A DNA stretch of 64,000 nt from Aplectana chamaeleonis (GCA_029168955.1 JAPDOI010000980.1:178432-242431), one strand, 5' to 3'; counted from the stretch's first letter, positions 25,046 through 36,537 are shown. Translations and numbers: made by a program. Notes: generated from the letters alone by a model not told the origin.

Positions 25046-25144
25046 GGCTCTGCGATCGGTAGCCGCACCGTGACAAAACTAGAACCGACTGCGAGTAACT
25101 AATATGAAATGAGTCATTATACTTACTTTATATTATACATATGA

Positions 25145-25385
25145 AAATTATACAACTGCGAGGTGAGCTCGAGTTAAGTTCTCGCAAAACTGCAACATAA
25201 CGCGAGCTGACAGAGAAAATGGAAATGGATTATAAGTGAAGAAAAAGATGGATAGCTTTAGAATAAGTTCTCCGGAGGACTTTTTCGAAAACTATCCATC
25301 TTTCTCCTCATTCACACGCTAGTTCCAATTCGTCTGTCAGCTCGCGCTAAGCTGAAGTTTTGCGCGAACTTACTGTAAGCTAAAA
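25145..25385. repeat. Hairpin element with GCGAGCTGACAGA arms
   Basis: An imperfect inverted repeat of about 240 bp. The left arm carries AACGCGAGCTGACAGA and GAAAAAGATGGATAG; the right arm carries CTATCCATCTTTC, GTCTGTCAGCTCGCGC and TTTTGCGCGAACTTAC. A related half copy lies at 25565-25625. It looks like a MITE lying just outside palindrome 2. Confidence 0.7.
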
Positions 25386-25389
25386 AAAG

Positions 25390-26660
25390 TTTAAAAAAAA
25401 ATCTTAAGACATTTTTTAAAAATCAATATTTTCTCCAGAAAAAACAGAATGGATCATTTTTTGGGAATTTTTAACACTATGCGTATCTAGTGTCTCACAA
25501 CGTGGCATGCGAGTGCGCAGTTTCAGCAATGTCCGGTCGTTTTCCTGGAAATCTTCAAATAAAAAGCTCGCGATAAGCTGTAGTTTACCACGAACTTACC
25601 TGCGAACTTACAGCGAGCTAACTAGCGTTTCAAACAGATTTACTACCACACCAGATAAGTCAAAAACCCGGATAACGGTTGAACGAACAACGGGTATTCG
25701 GAGTACCCCTAATGCCCACATAGCCGCGAGCATAGGCGGCGTTTCCTTCCAGTGTTTTGCCGTGAAAACAACAAAAATTTTGGCAAACAAAAAACGGTAA
25801 AAAAATCCCAAAAATGGCCGGCAAACGACAAACGGCAATTGTCGCACATCCCTGGCCCCCACCCTAGAGCAAAGTTAGGATGGATGCACATTTTCTGAAC
25901 GCAGCACAGAGTGATAGTGTCTCCAACTTGCACGGATTTTCGGCTTAGCGTAAATTCATATGAGTTAAAGGGCACTGAAAGCGATTTAAAAAATGAGAAA
26001 CGTAAAAGATCTGGCTTAAAATCCTTCCAGGGAAGGTTATTTGGGGCGCTGATAATGAATCTGAGCTTTAATTGTCGATTTCCCAAACTTTCCGAGTTGA
26101 CTCGTTCGAAGCTTCCCAGCGGAGGAAAAAGTTGGGGGCGAAACGCGACTTTCGAGATTTCCGAGTTTATGCGATAGATGAGGCTGAAACTGTTCCTCTG
26201 AGGGTTGTTTGCAGTGCTCCCCACGAATTTGAGGTCCATTTGACGATGTTAGCCAGACTACGGTAGACGGTAGTTTGGCTGAAGTCTCAGATTTGACTGC
26301 GAAATTGTATTCGGAGGTTATACGGGGTGCTGAATACGAATTTGGTGGCCTGCCTCCGAGGTAGCACGGCACAAACTGTGGCCTTCAGTAAACCCCAGAA
26401 TTTCGGCAAACGGGCCCCAGATTCGTGTTCACCACTTTAGATTACTCGTACATACAAGTTTAAGCAAAATGCGGAAATTTTTTTCAGAACACCCAAAAAA
26501 TCACACGAGTCGCCAGGCTTTGAAAAACGCGTGTAACTTTTTCAGAGTGGTTTAAGGCAGCTGTGAAGAGCAAACTCGCATTTCGTGTCAAAAAGTGTTC
26601 TAGAAACGTACATTTCATTCGGAATGGCCACACTGACTAAAGCTAGTTCCCTTGTTAGAC
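25390..26660 (+). repeat. Mosaic dispersed repeat (CGAATNTGNNGTCC modules)
   Basis: Gene-free. After a related hairpin half copy and a TTTGCCG fragment comes a run of modules: GGGGCGCTGATAATGAATC, GGTGCTGAATACGAATTTGG and a closing block GAGTGGTTTAAGGCAGCTG...GGAATGGCCACACTGACTAA. The closing block recurs at about 12095-12235 and its mirror 24312-24440, and at 52720-52860 and 53490-53612. Module order matches that of the foldback near 53.3 kb. Open frames across it are not conserved proteins. Confidence 0.65.
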
Positions 26661-26924
26661 CGGAAAACAAAAAAAGGTTAATCAATAAAGAGACAGAAGC
26701 TCAACACGTGAACTGAGAAAACATTTCGATCGATCAAAATTAAAAGAATGCTAAACGAACCGAAAATCGAACAAGCGTAAACATTAACAAATAAATGAAA
26801 GAATGAGGAGGAAAGCACGAGGTGAATTAACAATGGACAGAAAAGCGGAGGAAAATGGATAAAAATAGCGCCACCAACTCTGAGAAAACTCGCCGCGAAT
26901 CTCCCGCAAACCTGCCGACTCGTA

Positions 26925-27165
26925 GCCTATCAGGCGCCGACTCGGCGGGTTCAAGGCGGCGACTCGGCAGGTTCTAGGCGCCGACTCGGCAGGTTCAAGG
27001 CGCCGACTCGGCAGGTTCAAGGCGGCGACTCGGCAGGTTCTAATCGCCGACTCGGCAGGTTCAAGGCGCCGACTCGGCAGGTTCTAGGCGCCGACTCGGC
27101 AGGTTCAAGGCGCCGCCTCGGCAGGTTCAAGGCGCCGACTCGGCAGGTTCAAAGGGCCGACTGAA
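26925..27165 (+). repeat. GGCGCCGACTCGGCAGGTTC minisatellite
   Basis: About ten copies of a 22- to 24-bp unit, GGCGCCGACTCGGCAGGTTC plus AA or TA, with small variants (GGCGGCGAC, AATCGCCGAC). The unit contains the self-complementary GGCGCC. Confidence 0.88.
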
Positions 27166-27521
27166 TATTTCTTATACTAGAAGAATGAATTTCATGCTTC
27201 CCGGCTGGCAAGCTTGTCCAGCTACAAAAATTTGGGAAGCGAGATAAAGCCCCTCTATCGTTTCTGCCTCACCTCACATAAAGAAGGCAATCCGGCTCGA
27301 AGGCACTTCAATCAATGACAGGGGCGCCTGGAACTTGGTCTGACAAGTCGTCTGTCCACCCAGCACAGAGGCGTAGCGTAGGCCGCGCGGGTTCGATCAG
27401 TCGTTCAACGTGCGCGTTCCCGGTACACTACCGGAACAGTTTTGTGGTGTAGGTGATCCAATGGAAGAATATTGCGCTTCGCCGCATTGCTGTGGTAAAA
27501 GTCTATGGGAAAACTATGTTC

Positions 27522-28302
27522 TACCAGGTTGTTCAATAAGATTTGTCGTTCCACAAGAAAAACACAACTTTATGGTTCAAAATACACTTTATTATTCAGT
27601 ATAATCTCCCTGAACATTAATACCACTTCAAAAAAAACCAAAAAAAAATCTCAGTCTCATTTATAGTGATGAATCGACGCACAAAACCCTTTTTAAATTT
27701 TTTAAAACGCTCCAAATGTTGCTGAGAAAGTCGCATGCGAATGTGTTTTTGTTCCATTGTTAGTGAATGCGGCACCCATTGCGCACACAGCTTTCTAAAA
27801 ACCAAAATTTCACTCAAAATATGGCTCACAATGCCTAATGAGAAGTGTAGAGCCTCTACTAAATTTCTCTCAGTCAATCGACGATCTTGCAAGACAATTT
27901 CCTGTATTTTGGCTATGATTTCTGGTGTTTATGCGCTTTTCGGACGTCCTTCACGTGGATTGTCTTCAAGGCTTGAACGACCACGTTTGAATTCAACAAC
28001 CCATCTTTCTACTGTTCTAATTGTAGGTGATTAATCATTATACACTTTCAACATTCGTTCGTGAATTTTTTTTTGGTGCTACACCTTCCAAAAATAAGAA
28101 TTTTACCACTGCACGATCATCATTTTTTTCCATTGCTGTGACTTGGCGACACTAAATGGACTGTAAACAAAGAATGAATTGACAGATTGAAATGAAACTT
28201 TACATACGTTCATATGAAGAGTTTACCAACGTTACAAAAAATTTTGGGCTAGTAGCAACGCCCTCTCTTGTCGAACGACAAAACTTATTGAACAACCTGG
28301 TA
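27522..28302 (-). mobile_element. Mariner element, internally deleted
   Basis: Inverted ends CCAGGTTGTTCAATAAG (27524 onward, and inverted up to 28300) are flanked by TA duplications at 27522-27523 and 28301-28302. The element is about 777 bp, against roughly 1.3 kb for a full mariner, and has lost the middle of the transposase. The terminal repeats are well kept, differing by a base or two, so it could still be mobilised in trans. Confidence 0.92.
27592..28133 (-). pseudogene. Mariner transposase remnant
   Basis: Starts at the CAT at 28131-28133 (MEKNDDRAVVKFLFLEG). After a frameshift it continues with TVERWVVEFKRGRSS and GRPKSA, an in-frame stop, then DRRLTERNLVEALHFSLG and WVPHSLTMEQKHIR: the paired helix-turn-helix DNA-binding region of mariner transposases. 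The reading then jumps from VRRFITINETE to FFLKWY, the usual far C-terminus. The segment holding most of the catalytic triad is therefore deleted. Stops and a frameshift confirm that it is dead. Confidence 0.9.
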
Positions 28303-28529
28303 CGTTGAGGTATGTTTTTTAGAAGGTGCAAAAACTGAGGAAGCAGAATTTTTTCATCATCATTCATCATCATCATCGGCAAGAACATCATCTTCTCACA
28401 ACATTTGTACCTTCACATATTTCACCCTATAATTTTTGATTTCATCGTTTTTACACATTCTAAGAAACATAGGTCAACGTGAAAAATAGTTTTCCGATAG
28501 ATTTCACCACAACAAGGCCATTGTTGTAC

Positions 28530-28725
28530 TCTGCCACAGCCCTGTCGCGGTCGCAGATCTGAGCGACGTCGCAGTCTCTGAAGGCCAGTTGTGCTGTGCC
28601 ATACACCAGTCCTGCGACGCGACCGGCGCATGCAGTGTTCCTGCGACAGCTCTTTTCATGGTGAAAGTGTGGGTCCCGACACGATTCGTAGATGAGCGAG
28701 CCTGTCGCGGTCGCAGACTGGAGGT
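28530..28725. repeat. CTGTCGCGGTCGCAGA direct repeat pair
   Basis: The word CCTGTCGCGGTCGCAGA occurs at about 28534 and 28702, with related TCCTGCGACGCGACC and CCTGCGACAGC words between them, some inverted. A small compound repeat of unknown class. Confidence 0.55.
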
Positions 28726-29084
28726 ATAACATTGGCCCAATGCGGTAAAGCGCAATTTTGAAGGTCGTCGTCATTTATGATGTGCCGTCTGCAGTGGCGC
28801 AAGCAAAACACCATAATTGACGCCGGATGTCAGGCGTAGATTTAACCGCTTGTCGAGACGTTGAAGTGAGAAAACTACATAACCGAACACAGAGAAAGAT
28901 AAAGGAGAAAACAAGCACCTTTGCAGGAAAAATGGTGAAGTGAGGCATATATTGTAGAATTTCAACTGGTGAAGCGAAGCGGTTATCATCAATGTTATCA
29001 GGATTTTACGAAACATGTAAAGCCACTATTGACGATTTGGCCTCATTAAGATTTTGAATAATAACCCAGATCAGTTGGGGTCGC

Positions 29085-29325
29085 GGCAGATACGCGGCAG
29101 GTTTGCGGCAGATACGCGGCAGGTTTGCGGCAGGTTCGCGGCAGAGAGTAACATCGCGGTAGGTTGGCGGCAGATACGCGGCAGGCTCGCATCAGCTCCA
29201 GAGTTAATACTAAAAGAACATCGCGGTGCCGAGGTGTTGGCGGCAGGTTCGAGGTTCGCGGTAGGTTTGCGGTAGACAGGCGGCAGGCACGAGGTTCGCG
29301 GTAGGTTCACGGCTCGTTCGCGGCG
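29085..29325 (+). repeat. GCGGCAGATACGCGGCAGGTT minisatellite
   Basis: Degenerate tandem units of 10-11 bp (GCGGCAGGTT, GCGGCAGATAC) are interrupted by a short non-repeat segment at about 29185-29225. Confidence 0.8.
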
Positions 29326-29812
29326 ACTTTTCTCAGAGAACGGAAATCTTGCCGAGCAAAAAAACAACGCGTCGGAAAGACGTGTCACACGATTTCTTCA
29401 ATCGATTGCGCGTTGCCATCGATCATGCTTAAACAGTAAGCGCGCTCGTTAGTTGTGGAGCCTCGAAACGCGGCTGACTAAGTGCGGGTCAACCAGCGAC
29501 AGCGCATAAGCGGCTCGTTAGTAGCTCACAAGATCGCGTTCTCCTGCGAATTCGCTCGTAAATTGTCCTAGCGCAGATAACCTGCTAGCAAGCTGTTCAG
29601 CATCTCATACGCTGCTCGCAAGCTGTGAAAAAACTTCTGGATTTTCGTCGCGCCGCGGCCTAAGTATAAACGACTCCTCGGATCAGATCCTCTGGGATAT
29701 ACCAATTGCAGCGACATAGGAAAAATGTTTGGTTTCTTTGGGTTCTCCTCACATCTACTGGATTGAAGCAGAGTATAAGTACAGGCGAAAAACGCCAACT
29801 GACCTCTATTCA

Positions 29813-32800
29813 GACGAATTGGAACCAATCCATGTTGCCTAGAAGAATTTACGCTTTGGCGTCTCGCATGGAAAGATGCGGTACAGTATTACGGCGTCCC
29901 GTACCTATCACCCATTGCCTGAAATAATAATTCGAAACTTTCTCTAACGAAAATAGGTCAATATGCAAGTTATGCGATGAATGATTGAATCGGTAGGGCT
30001 AGAGTATTACAGATATTAGTCACAAATTTTTTCTTAAAAAAAAACAAAAATAAATAAAAATAAGATTTTATTTTTTCACAAACAATAAAATCACAATACA
30101 ACTTACCAAAGCAGAACAGAGCAAAGTGAATTAAATAAGTAAACAGAGCATTTGGAGAACACAAACAGTGAGGGGAAAAGCAGGATGCGCGAAAACAGCA
30201 AAAAATAAAATTGAGAACCAGAGAAATAAGCTGAGTCAGCTGCGCTGTTGACCGCGCCGCTCACCGCTTTGCGTCGTAGCAAACATGCAACACATACCAC
30301 CCGCCCCTCTTGTTCACACTCCCTCCGTACACTTCTGATTACTAATTTTCCTTGACCGTGCGCCTTCTCACTCTTTATCTGTACGATCAGACGAATCGGG
30401 GCCAGTCCATGTTGCCTTGAAGAATTTAGGCCTCGGCGTCCAGCATGGAAAGATGCGGGGTACGGTATTACGGCGTCCCGTAGCTATTACCCTTCTCCTG
30501 AAATAGTAATTCAATACTTTCTTTAACGAAAATAGATCAATACGCAAGTTATGCGATGAATGATCAAATCGGTAAATTTTTCTTCTTGAAAGACTCTTTG
30601 TGATGATGATCATCTCAAATGAAATTTTTTTACGAATCGGGACCAGTCCATGCTGCCTTGAAGAATTTAGGCGCTGGCGTCCTGAATGGAAATATGCGGT
30701 ACGGTATTACGGCGTCCCGTACCTATTAACCATTGCCTGAAATAGTAATTCAATACTTTCTTTAACGCAAATGGATCAATACGCAAGTTATGCGATGAAT
30801 TATTGAATCGGTAGGACTTGAGCATTTCAAATATTAGTCAAAATCTTTTTTCTTGAAAGATTCTTTGTGATGAGGATCATCTCAGATGAAAAAATCTTTT
30901 TCTTTACGAATCGGGACCAGTCAATGCTGTCTTGAAGAATTTAGGCCTCGGCGTCCTGCATGGAAAGATGCGGGGTACGGTATTACGGCGTCCCGTACCT
31001 ATTACCCATCTCCTGAAATAGTAATTCAATACTTTCTTTAACGAAAATAGATCAATACGCAAGTTATGCGATGAATGATCGAATCGGTAATTTTTTTCTT
31101 GAAAGACTGTGATGATGATCATCTCAGATGAAAAAAAAAATTACGAATCGGGACCAGTCCATGCTGCATTGAAGAGTTGAGGCGCTGGCGTCCTGAATGG
31201 AAAGATGCGGTACGGCATTACAGCGTCTCGTAACTATTACCAATAGCCTTAAATAGTAATTCAATAATTTCTTTAACGAAAATGGATCAATACGCAAGTT
31301 ATGCGATGAATGATTGAATCGGTAGGACTTGAGCATTACAAATATTAGCCAAAAATTTTTTTCTTGAAAGATTCTTCGTGATGAGGATCATCTCAGACGA
31401 AAAAAAATCTTTTCTTACGAATCGGGACCAGTCCATGCTCCCTTGAAGAATTTAGGCATCGGCGTCCTGCATGGAAAGATGCGGTACAGTATTACGGCGT
31501 CCCGTACCAATTACCCGTTGCCTGAAATAGTAATTCAATACTTTCTTTAACGAAAATAGATCAATACGCAAGTTATGCGATGAATGATCAAATCGGTAAA
31601 ATTTTCTTCTTGAAAGACTCTTTGTGATGATGATCATCTCAGATGAAAAAAAAATTACGAATCGGGACCAGTCCATGCTGCATTGAAGAGTTTAGGCGCT
31701 GGCGTCCTGAATGGAAAGATGCGGTACGGCATTACGGCGTCTCGTACCTATTACCAATCGCCTAAAATAGTAATTCAATACTTTCTTTAACGAAAATGGA
31801 TCAACACGCAAGTTATGCGATGAATGATTGAATCGGTAGGACTTGAGCATTACAAATATTAGCCAAAAATTTTTTTCTTGAAAGATTCTTCGTGATGAGG
31901 ATCATCTCAGATGAAAAAAAAATCTCTTCTTACGAATCGGGACCAGTCCATGTTCCCTTGAAGAATTTAGGCATCGGCGTCCTGCATGGAAAGATGCGGT
32001 ACAGTATTACGGCGTCCCGTACCAATTACCCGTTGCCTGAAATAGTAATTCAATACTTTCTTTAACGAAAATAGATCAATACGCAAGTTATGCGATGAAT
32101 GATCGAATCGGTAAAATTTTTTTCTTGAAAGACTTTTTGAGATGAGGATCATCTCAGATGAAAAAAAAACCTCTTTGTACGAATCGGGACCAGTCCATGC
32201 TGCCTTGAAGATTTTAGGCATCGGCGTCCTGCATGGAAATATGCGGTACGGTATTACGGCGTCCCGTACCTATAACCCATTGCCTGAAATAGTAATTTAA
32301 TACTTTCTTTAACGAAAATAGATCAATTTGCAAGTTATGCGATGGATGATAGAATCGGTAGGACTTGAGCATCACAAATATTAGTCACAGATTTTTTTTC
32401 TTGAAAGATTCTTTGTGATGAGGATCATCTCAGATGAAAAAAATCTTTTCTTACGAATCGGAACCAGTCCATGCTGCCTTGAAGAATTTAGGCATCGGCG
32501 TCCTGCATGGAAAGATGCGGTACAGTATTACGGCGTCCCGTACCAATTACCCGTTGCCTGAAATAGTAATTCAATACTTTCTTTAACGAAAATAGATCAA
32601 TACGCAAGTTATGCGATGAATGATCGAATCGATAAATTTTTTCTTCTTGAAAGACTCTTTGTGATGATGATCATCTCAAATGAAATTTTTTTTACGAATC
32701 GGGACCAGTCCATGCTGCCTTGAAGAATTTAGGCGCTGGCGTCCTGAATGGAAATATGCGGTACGGTATTACGGCGTCCCGTACCTATTAACCATTGCCT

Positions 32801-34520
32801 GAAATAGTAATTCAATACTTTCTTTAACGCAAATGGATCAATACGCAAGTTATGCGATGAATTATTGAATCGGTAGGACTTGAGCATTTCAAATATTAGT
32901 CAAAATCTTTTTTCTTGAAAGATTCTTTGTGATGAGGATCATCTCAGATGAAAAAATCTTTTTCTTTACGAATCGGGATCAGTCAATGCTGTCTTGAAGA
33001 ATTTAGGCCTCGGCGTCCTGCATGGAAAGATGCGGGGTACGGTATTACGGCGTCCCGTACCTATTACCCATCTCCTGAAATAGTATTTCAATACTTTCTT
33101 TACCGAAAATAGATCAATACGCAAGTTATGCGATGAATGATCGAATCGGTAATTTTTTTCTTGAAAGACTGTGATGATGATCATCTCAGATGAAAAAAAA
33201 ATTACGAATCGGGACCAGTCCATGCTGCATTGAAGAGTTGAGGCGCTGGCGTCCTGAATGGAAAGATGCGGTACGGCATTACAGCGTCTCGTACCTATTA
33301 CCAATCGCCTAAAATAGTAATTCAATAATTCCTTTAACGAAAATGGATCAATACGCAAGTTATGCGATGAATGATTGAATCGGTAGGACTTGAGCATTTC
33401 AAATATTAGTCAAAATCTTTTTTCTTGAAAGATTCTTCGTGATGAGGATCATCTCAGACGAAAAAAAATCTTTTCTTACGAATCGGGACCAGTCCATGCT
33501 CCCTTGAAGAATTTAGGCATCGGCGTCCTGCATGGAAAGATGCGGTACAGTATTACGGCGTCCCGTACCAATTACCCGTTGCCTGAAATAGTAATTCAAT
33601 ACTTTCTTTAACGAAAATAGATCAATACGCAAGTTATGCGATGAATGATCAAATCGGTAAAATTTTCTTCTTGAAAGACTCTTTGTGATGATGATCATCT
33701 CAGATGAAAAAAAAATTACGAATCGGGACCAGTCCATGCTGCATTGAAGAGTTTAGGCGCTGGCGTCCTGAATGGAAAGATGCGGTACGGCATTACGGCG
33801 TCTCGTACCTATTACCAATCGCCTAAAATAGTAATTCAATACTTTCTTTAACGAAAATGGATCAATACGCAAGTTATGCGATGAATGATTGAATCGGTAG
33901 GACTTGAGCATTACAAATATTAGTCACAGATTTTTTTTCTTGAAAGATTCTTTGTGATGAGGATCATCTCAGATGAAAAAAATCTTTTCTTACGATTCGG
34001 AACCAGTCCATGCTGCCTTGAAGAATTTAGGCATCGGCGTCCTGCATGGAAAGATGCGGTACAGTATTACGGCGTCCCGTACCAATTACCCGTTGCCTGA
34101 AATGGTAATTCAATACTTTCTTTAACGAAAATAGATCAATACGCAAGTTATGCGATGAATGATCGAATCGATAAATTTTTTTTTCTTGAAAGACTCTTTG
34201 TGATGAGGATCATCTCAGATGAAAAAAAAATATTTTTTTACGAATCGAGACCAGTCCATGCTGCCTTGAAGAATTTAGGCATCGGCGTCCTGCATGGAAA
34301 GATGCGGTAGAGTATTACGGCGTCCCGTACCAATTAACCATTGCCTGAAATAGTAATTCAATAGATACTTTCTTTAACGAAAATAGATCAATACGCAAGT
34401 TATGCGATGGATGATAGAATCGGTAGGACTTCAGCATCACAAATATTAGTCACAGATTTTTTCTTGAAAGATTCTTTCTGATGAGAATTATTTCAGATGA
34501 AACAATCATTTTTTCCAGAT
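29813..34520 (+). repeat. Satellite array with dimeric higher-order repeat
   Basis: Sixteen monomers start with ACGAATCGGGACCAGTCC at 30391, 30632, 30906, 31143, 31417, 31657, 31932, 32179, 32453, 32694, 32968, 33204, 33478, 33718, 33992 and 34240. Spacings alternate about 240 and 274 bp, so the true unit is a dimer of about 514 bp. A diverged monomer stands apart at 29813-30040. A block from about 30630 to 31900 recurs almost unchanged 2061 bp later, a further duplication layer of four dimers. Conserved parts include GCGTCCCGTACC and CAAGTTATGCGATGAATGAT. The repeated minus-strand open frames are by-products of periodicity. Confidence 0.93.
30078..30372 (+). repeat. Direct repeat flanking satellite array, left copy
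   Basis: About 295 bp, including CAGAGCAAAGTGAATTAA, GTCAGCTGCGCTGTTGA and TTTGCGTCGTA, matches 34566-34862 with about 85-90 percent identity by eye. It lies between the diverged first monomer and the main array. Confidence 0.85.
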
Positions 34521-34565
34521 TATCCAGAATCTGTCTCTAGATCAACAGTTTCTTGAAAGATTACG

Positions 34566-34862
34566 ACAAAACAATCAAATCAAAATATCACTTACCAAAA
34601 CAAAACAGAGCAAAGTGAATTAACTAAGTAAACAGAGCATTTGGAGAGCACAAACAGTAAAGGGAAATGTAGGAGGAGCAAAAACAGCAAAAAAATTGAG
34701 AACAAGAGAAATAAGCTGTCAGCTGCGCTGTTGAACGCGCCGCTCACCGGTTTGCGTCGTAACAAATATGCAGGCCATACCTTCCCCTCCCCCTTGGCTT
34801 CACCCCCTCCATACACTTCTGACAACTATTTTTCCTTGTCCGTGTGCCCTCGCACTCTTTTT
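34566..34862 (+). repeat. Direct repeat flanking satellite array, right copy
   Basis: Second copy of the flanking segment, immediately after the array. The arrangement monomer-flank-monomers-flank suggests that a monomer-plus-flank unit was duplicated first and that one monomer then expanded. Confidence 0.85.
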
Positions 34863-34970
34863 TGTGTACATTATTAGCGAAAAACTAAAAACAAAATATC
34901 AACTAGGATTCTCAATTTTATTACTGAAATACAATCAGTAAATGGTAACATTCACTGAGTGCTCTAAAAA

Positions 34971-35118
34971 ATAACGTCGGCATGGATCCGGAAGAGACTT
35001 TGCGTTCACTGTTGCAGGTTGGCGCAAACTCGGTACCCTGTGCTATAACATAGGTGCACCGAGCTTGCGCCAACCTCCAATAGGGAACGCAAAGTCTCTT
35101 CAGGATCCTTGGTGATGT
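34971..35118. repeat. Hairpin MITE (GAGACTTTGCGTTC arms)
   Basis: A near-perfect inverted repeat of about 148 bp. AAGAGACTTTGCGTTC and GTTGGCGCAAACTCGGT in the left arm face GAACGCAAAGTCTCTT and ACCGAGCTTGCGCCAAC in the right arm. Confidence 0.88.
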
Positions 35119-35124
35119 TACGTG

Positions 35125-35327
35125 TTATTTGTTAGCTTTGAAAAGGCGAATTCCGAATGAGATAGACTTAGGGCTTTTAAATCTCTTCGAAAATTTGTGA
35201 GACTTCAAGAAGTAATTTTGAATACACTTCATAATCAAAACTATAGACGAGGTAATCACGAAAAAACAGGTGATTGGAGATATCACAAGAATTTGTAGAA
35301 CGGCCACAATCAAATCAGTATCGTCCA
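35125..35327 (-). pseudogene. Possible membrane-protein remnant
   Basis: A frame starting MDDTDLIVAVLQILVISP has one strongly hydrophobic stretch (about residues 4-32), followed by a basic tail rich in lysine and serine, and ends at 35125. This could be the start of a nematode chemoreceptor-type protein. Its first codons, however, fall in the end of the hairpin element at 35318-35465, so the start may be chance. No family is recognised. Confidence 0.25.
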
Positions 35328-35465
35328 TCACTGGATGAGAGATCGCCGCCCCGCTGCTTGGCGGGAAAAATTGCGCGCGGGAAATTGAAGGGAGAGTGGC
35401 TATTGATCGCGCAATTTTTCTCGCCAAGCAGCGTCGCGGCGATCCCTCATCTAGTGATGGACGAT
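35318..35465. repeat. Hairpin MITE (CGTCCATCACTGGATGAG arms)
   Basis: Inverted repeat: CGTCCATCACTGGATGAGAG, CCGCTGCTTGGCG and AAAATTGCGCG in the left arm, with complements at 35410-35465. Partial relatives lie near 35735-35850 and 62375-62400, so this is a dispersed family. Confidence 0.85.
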
Positions 35466-35469
35466 AGAG

Positions 35470-36530
35470 AATTCGTGAAAAACTACAGGATGATAATACA
35501 AACATTTTAGAAGTCCAGAAAAGGAGATCAGAACAGTGGAACACCTATAAGAAGAAGATTTTAGAGGTCCCGAAGAGGAGATCGGAAAACCCGTAAAAGA
35601 AGAATCAACCGAGCAAAAATGAGAATTAACAGTGGTAGGACAATGCATAAGATTCACTAGAAAACACGGAAAAAATTCACAGATTCGTTATATCAACGCT
35701 TTCGCCGTCACCCATATGAAAAAAAAAGGATGAACATATCGTCAGTGACCGGATGGAGGAGAAACCGCGACGCTTCTTGGGGGGGGGGAGGAATCGCGCG
35801 CGGGAAAACAAATGGAGGATGGCTATTGATCGAGTGTTTTAGCGCCGGATTTTCGAACGCGGCTTTCCACTTGAGGGAGACTGACGATATCTAAGTGGGA
35901 GCTACGAAGTCGATAATGACATCATTGTTGCAGTGTGTAGCTTTTTGGCGCATTCTCTGTGTTTGCGAATGATTCGCTTGCAGTTCAAGTATAGATCTTT
36001 GATTTCTGATCCGAGATCTTTGAAAAATTAGGTTGTGACGCTCACCCCAAATTTTCAGGAACATAGGCTCTCAATCATTGATGAATTATTCATCGTGTTG
36101 ACTAATGAAGGCCTAATAATTGAATACTATGAAAAGCGTAATTAATGAGAGTATCCTCTGGTTCCGAACGTTGAATCGAATGTTTGGCCCCCGGGTAGAA
36201 CTGAAGTGACGAAGAAATCGAGAAAAACGCACCAGAAAGGCACGAAATCCTTTACTTTCACCCCGCCTTTTTACTCTCACTGGAACTGTTCGTTGTGACA
36301 ATGGAACCTTTTGCGGACCCGTCTTTTGCAATTCTCCAATCTCGATTGCACGGTTCTTTCTTTCGGGCCCCAACTAATACTGATTGCCTAAAAAATTCTA
36401 CCATCTTCGATCAGCCCCTTTTTTCATCGGTGACAACCAAAGTGAACATGTTCATCCAACTGGACAACTAGTCCAGGCCAGAGAATAACTCAGAAAAATT
36501 AAAACATATAAAATACACGCCTATAACGCC
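35470..36530. other. Gene-poor stretch with decayed hairpin pieces
   Basis: Contains a partial copy of the CGTCCATCACTGG element near 35735-35850, a short G-tract and otherwise unassigned sequence. A minus-strand frame at 36113-36373 is rich in Arg and Ser and matches no family I know. Confidence 0.4.
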
Positions 36531-36537
36531 GCTTTTC

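Larger units (their letters stand above)
11533..25058. repeat. Giant palindrome 2 (arms 11533-18041 / 18943-25058)
   Basis: The minus strand from 25058 downward repeats the plus strand from 11533 upward almost base for base. Mirror positions sum to about 36,530-36,590 over the outer part. An internal shift to a sum of about 36,980 marks a 448-bp segment (17315-17762) present only on the left. The 901-base centre (18042-18942) is unpaired. No conserved protein is recognised in either arm, and the mirrored open frames carry no known motif. The arms consist of nested repeats listed separately. This is a foldback or palindromic-duplication structure about 13.5 kb long. Confidence 0.93.

Noticed and set aside
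30391..34510. Repeated minus-strand open frames in the satellite (YRFDHSSHNLRIDLFSLKK type)
   Set aside because: They recur once per monomer, carry no domain, and follow from tandem periodicity.
30391..34510. Box C-like GTGATGA and AATTACCC words suggesting snoRNA or spliced-leader genes in each monomer
   Set aside because: No properly spaced box D with terminal stem, no splice donor after the leader-like word, and no Sm site.
35125..35544. Full 139-residue frame as a membrane receptor
   Set aside because: Its first half is the hairpin MITE; only the last 67 codons could be real.
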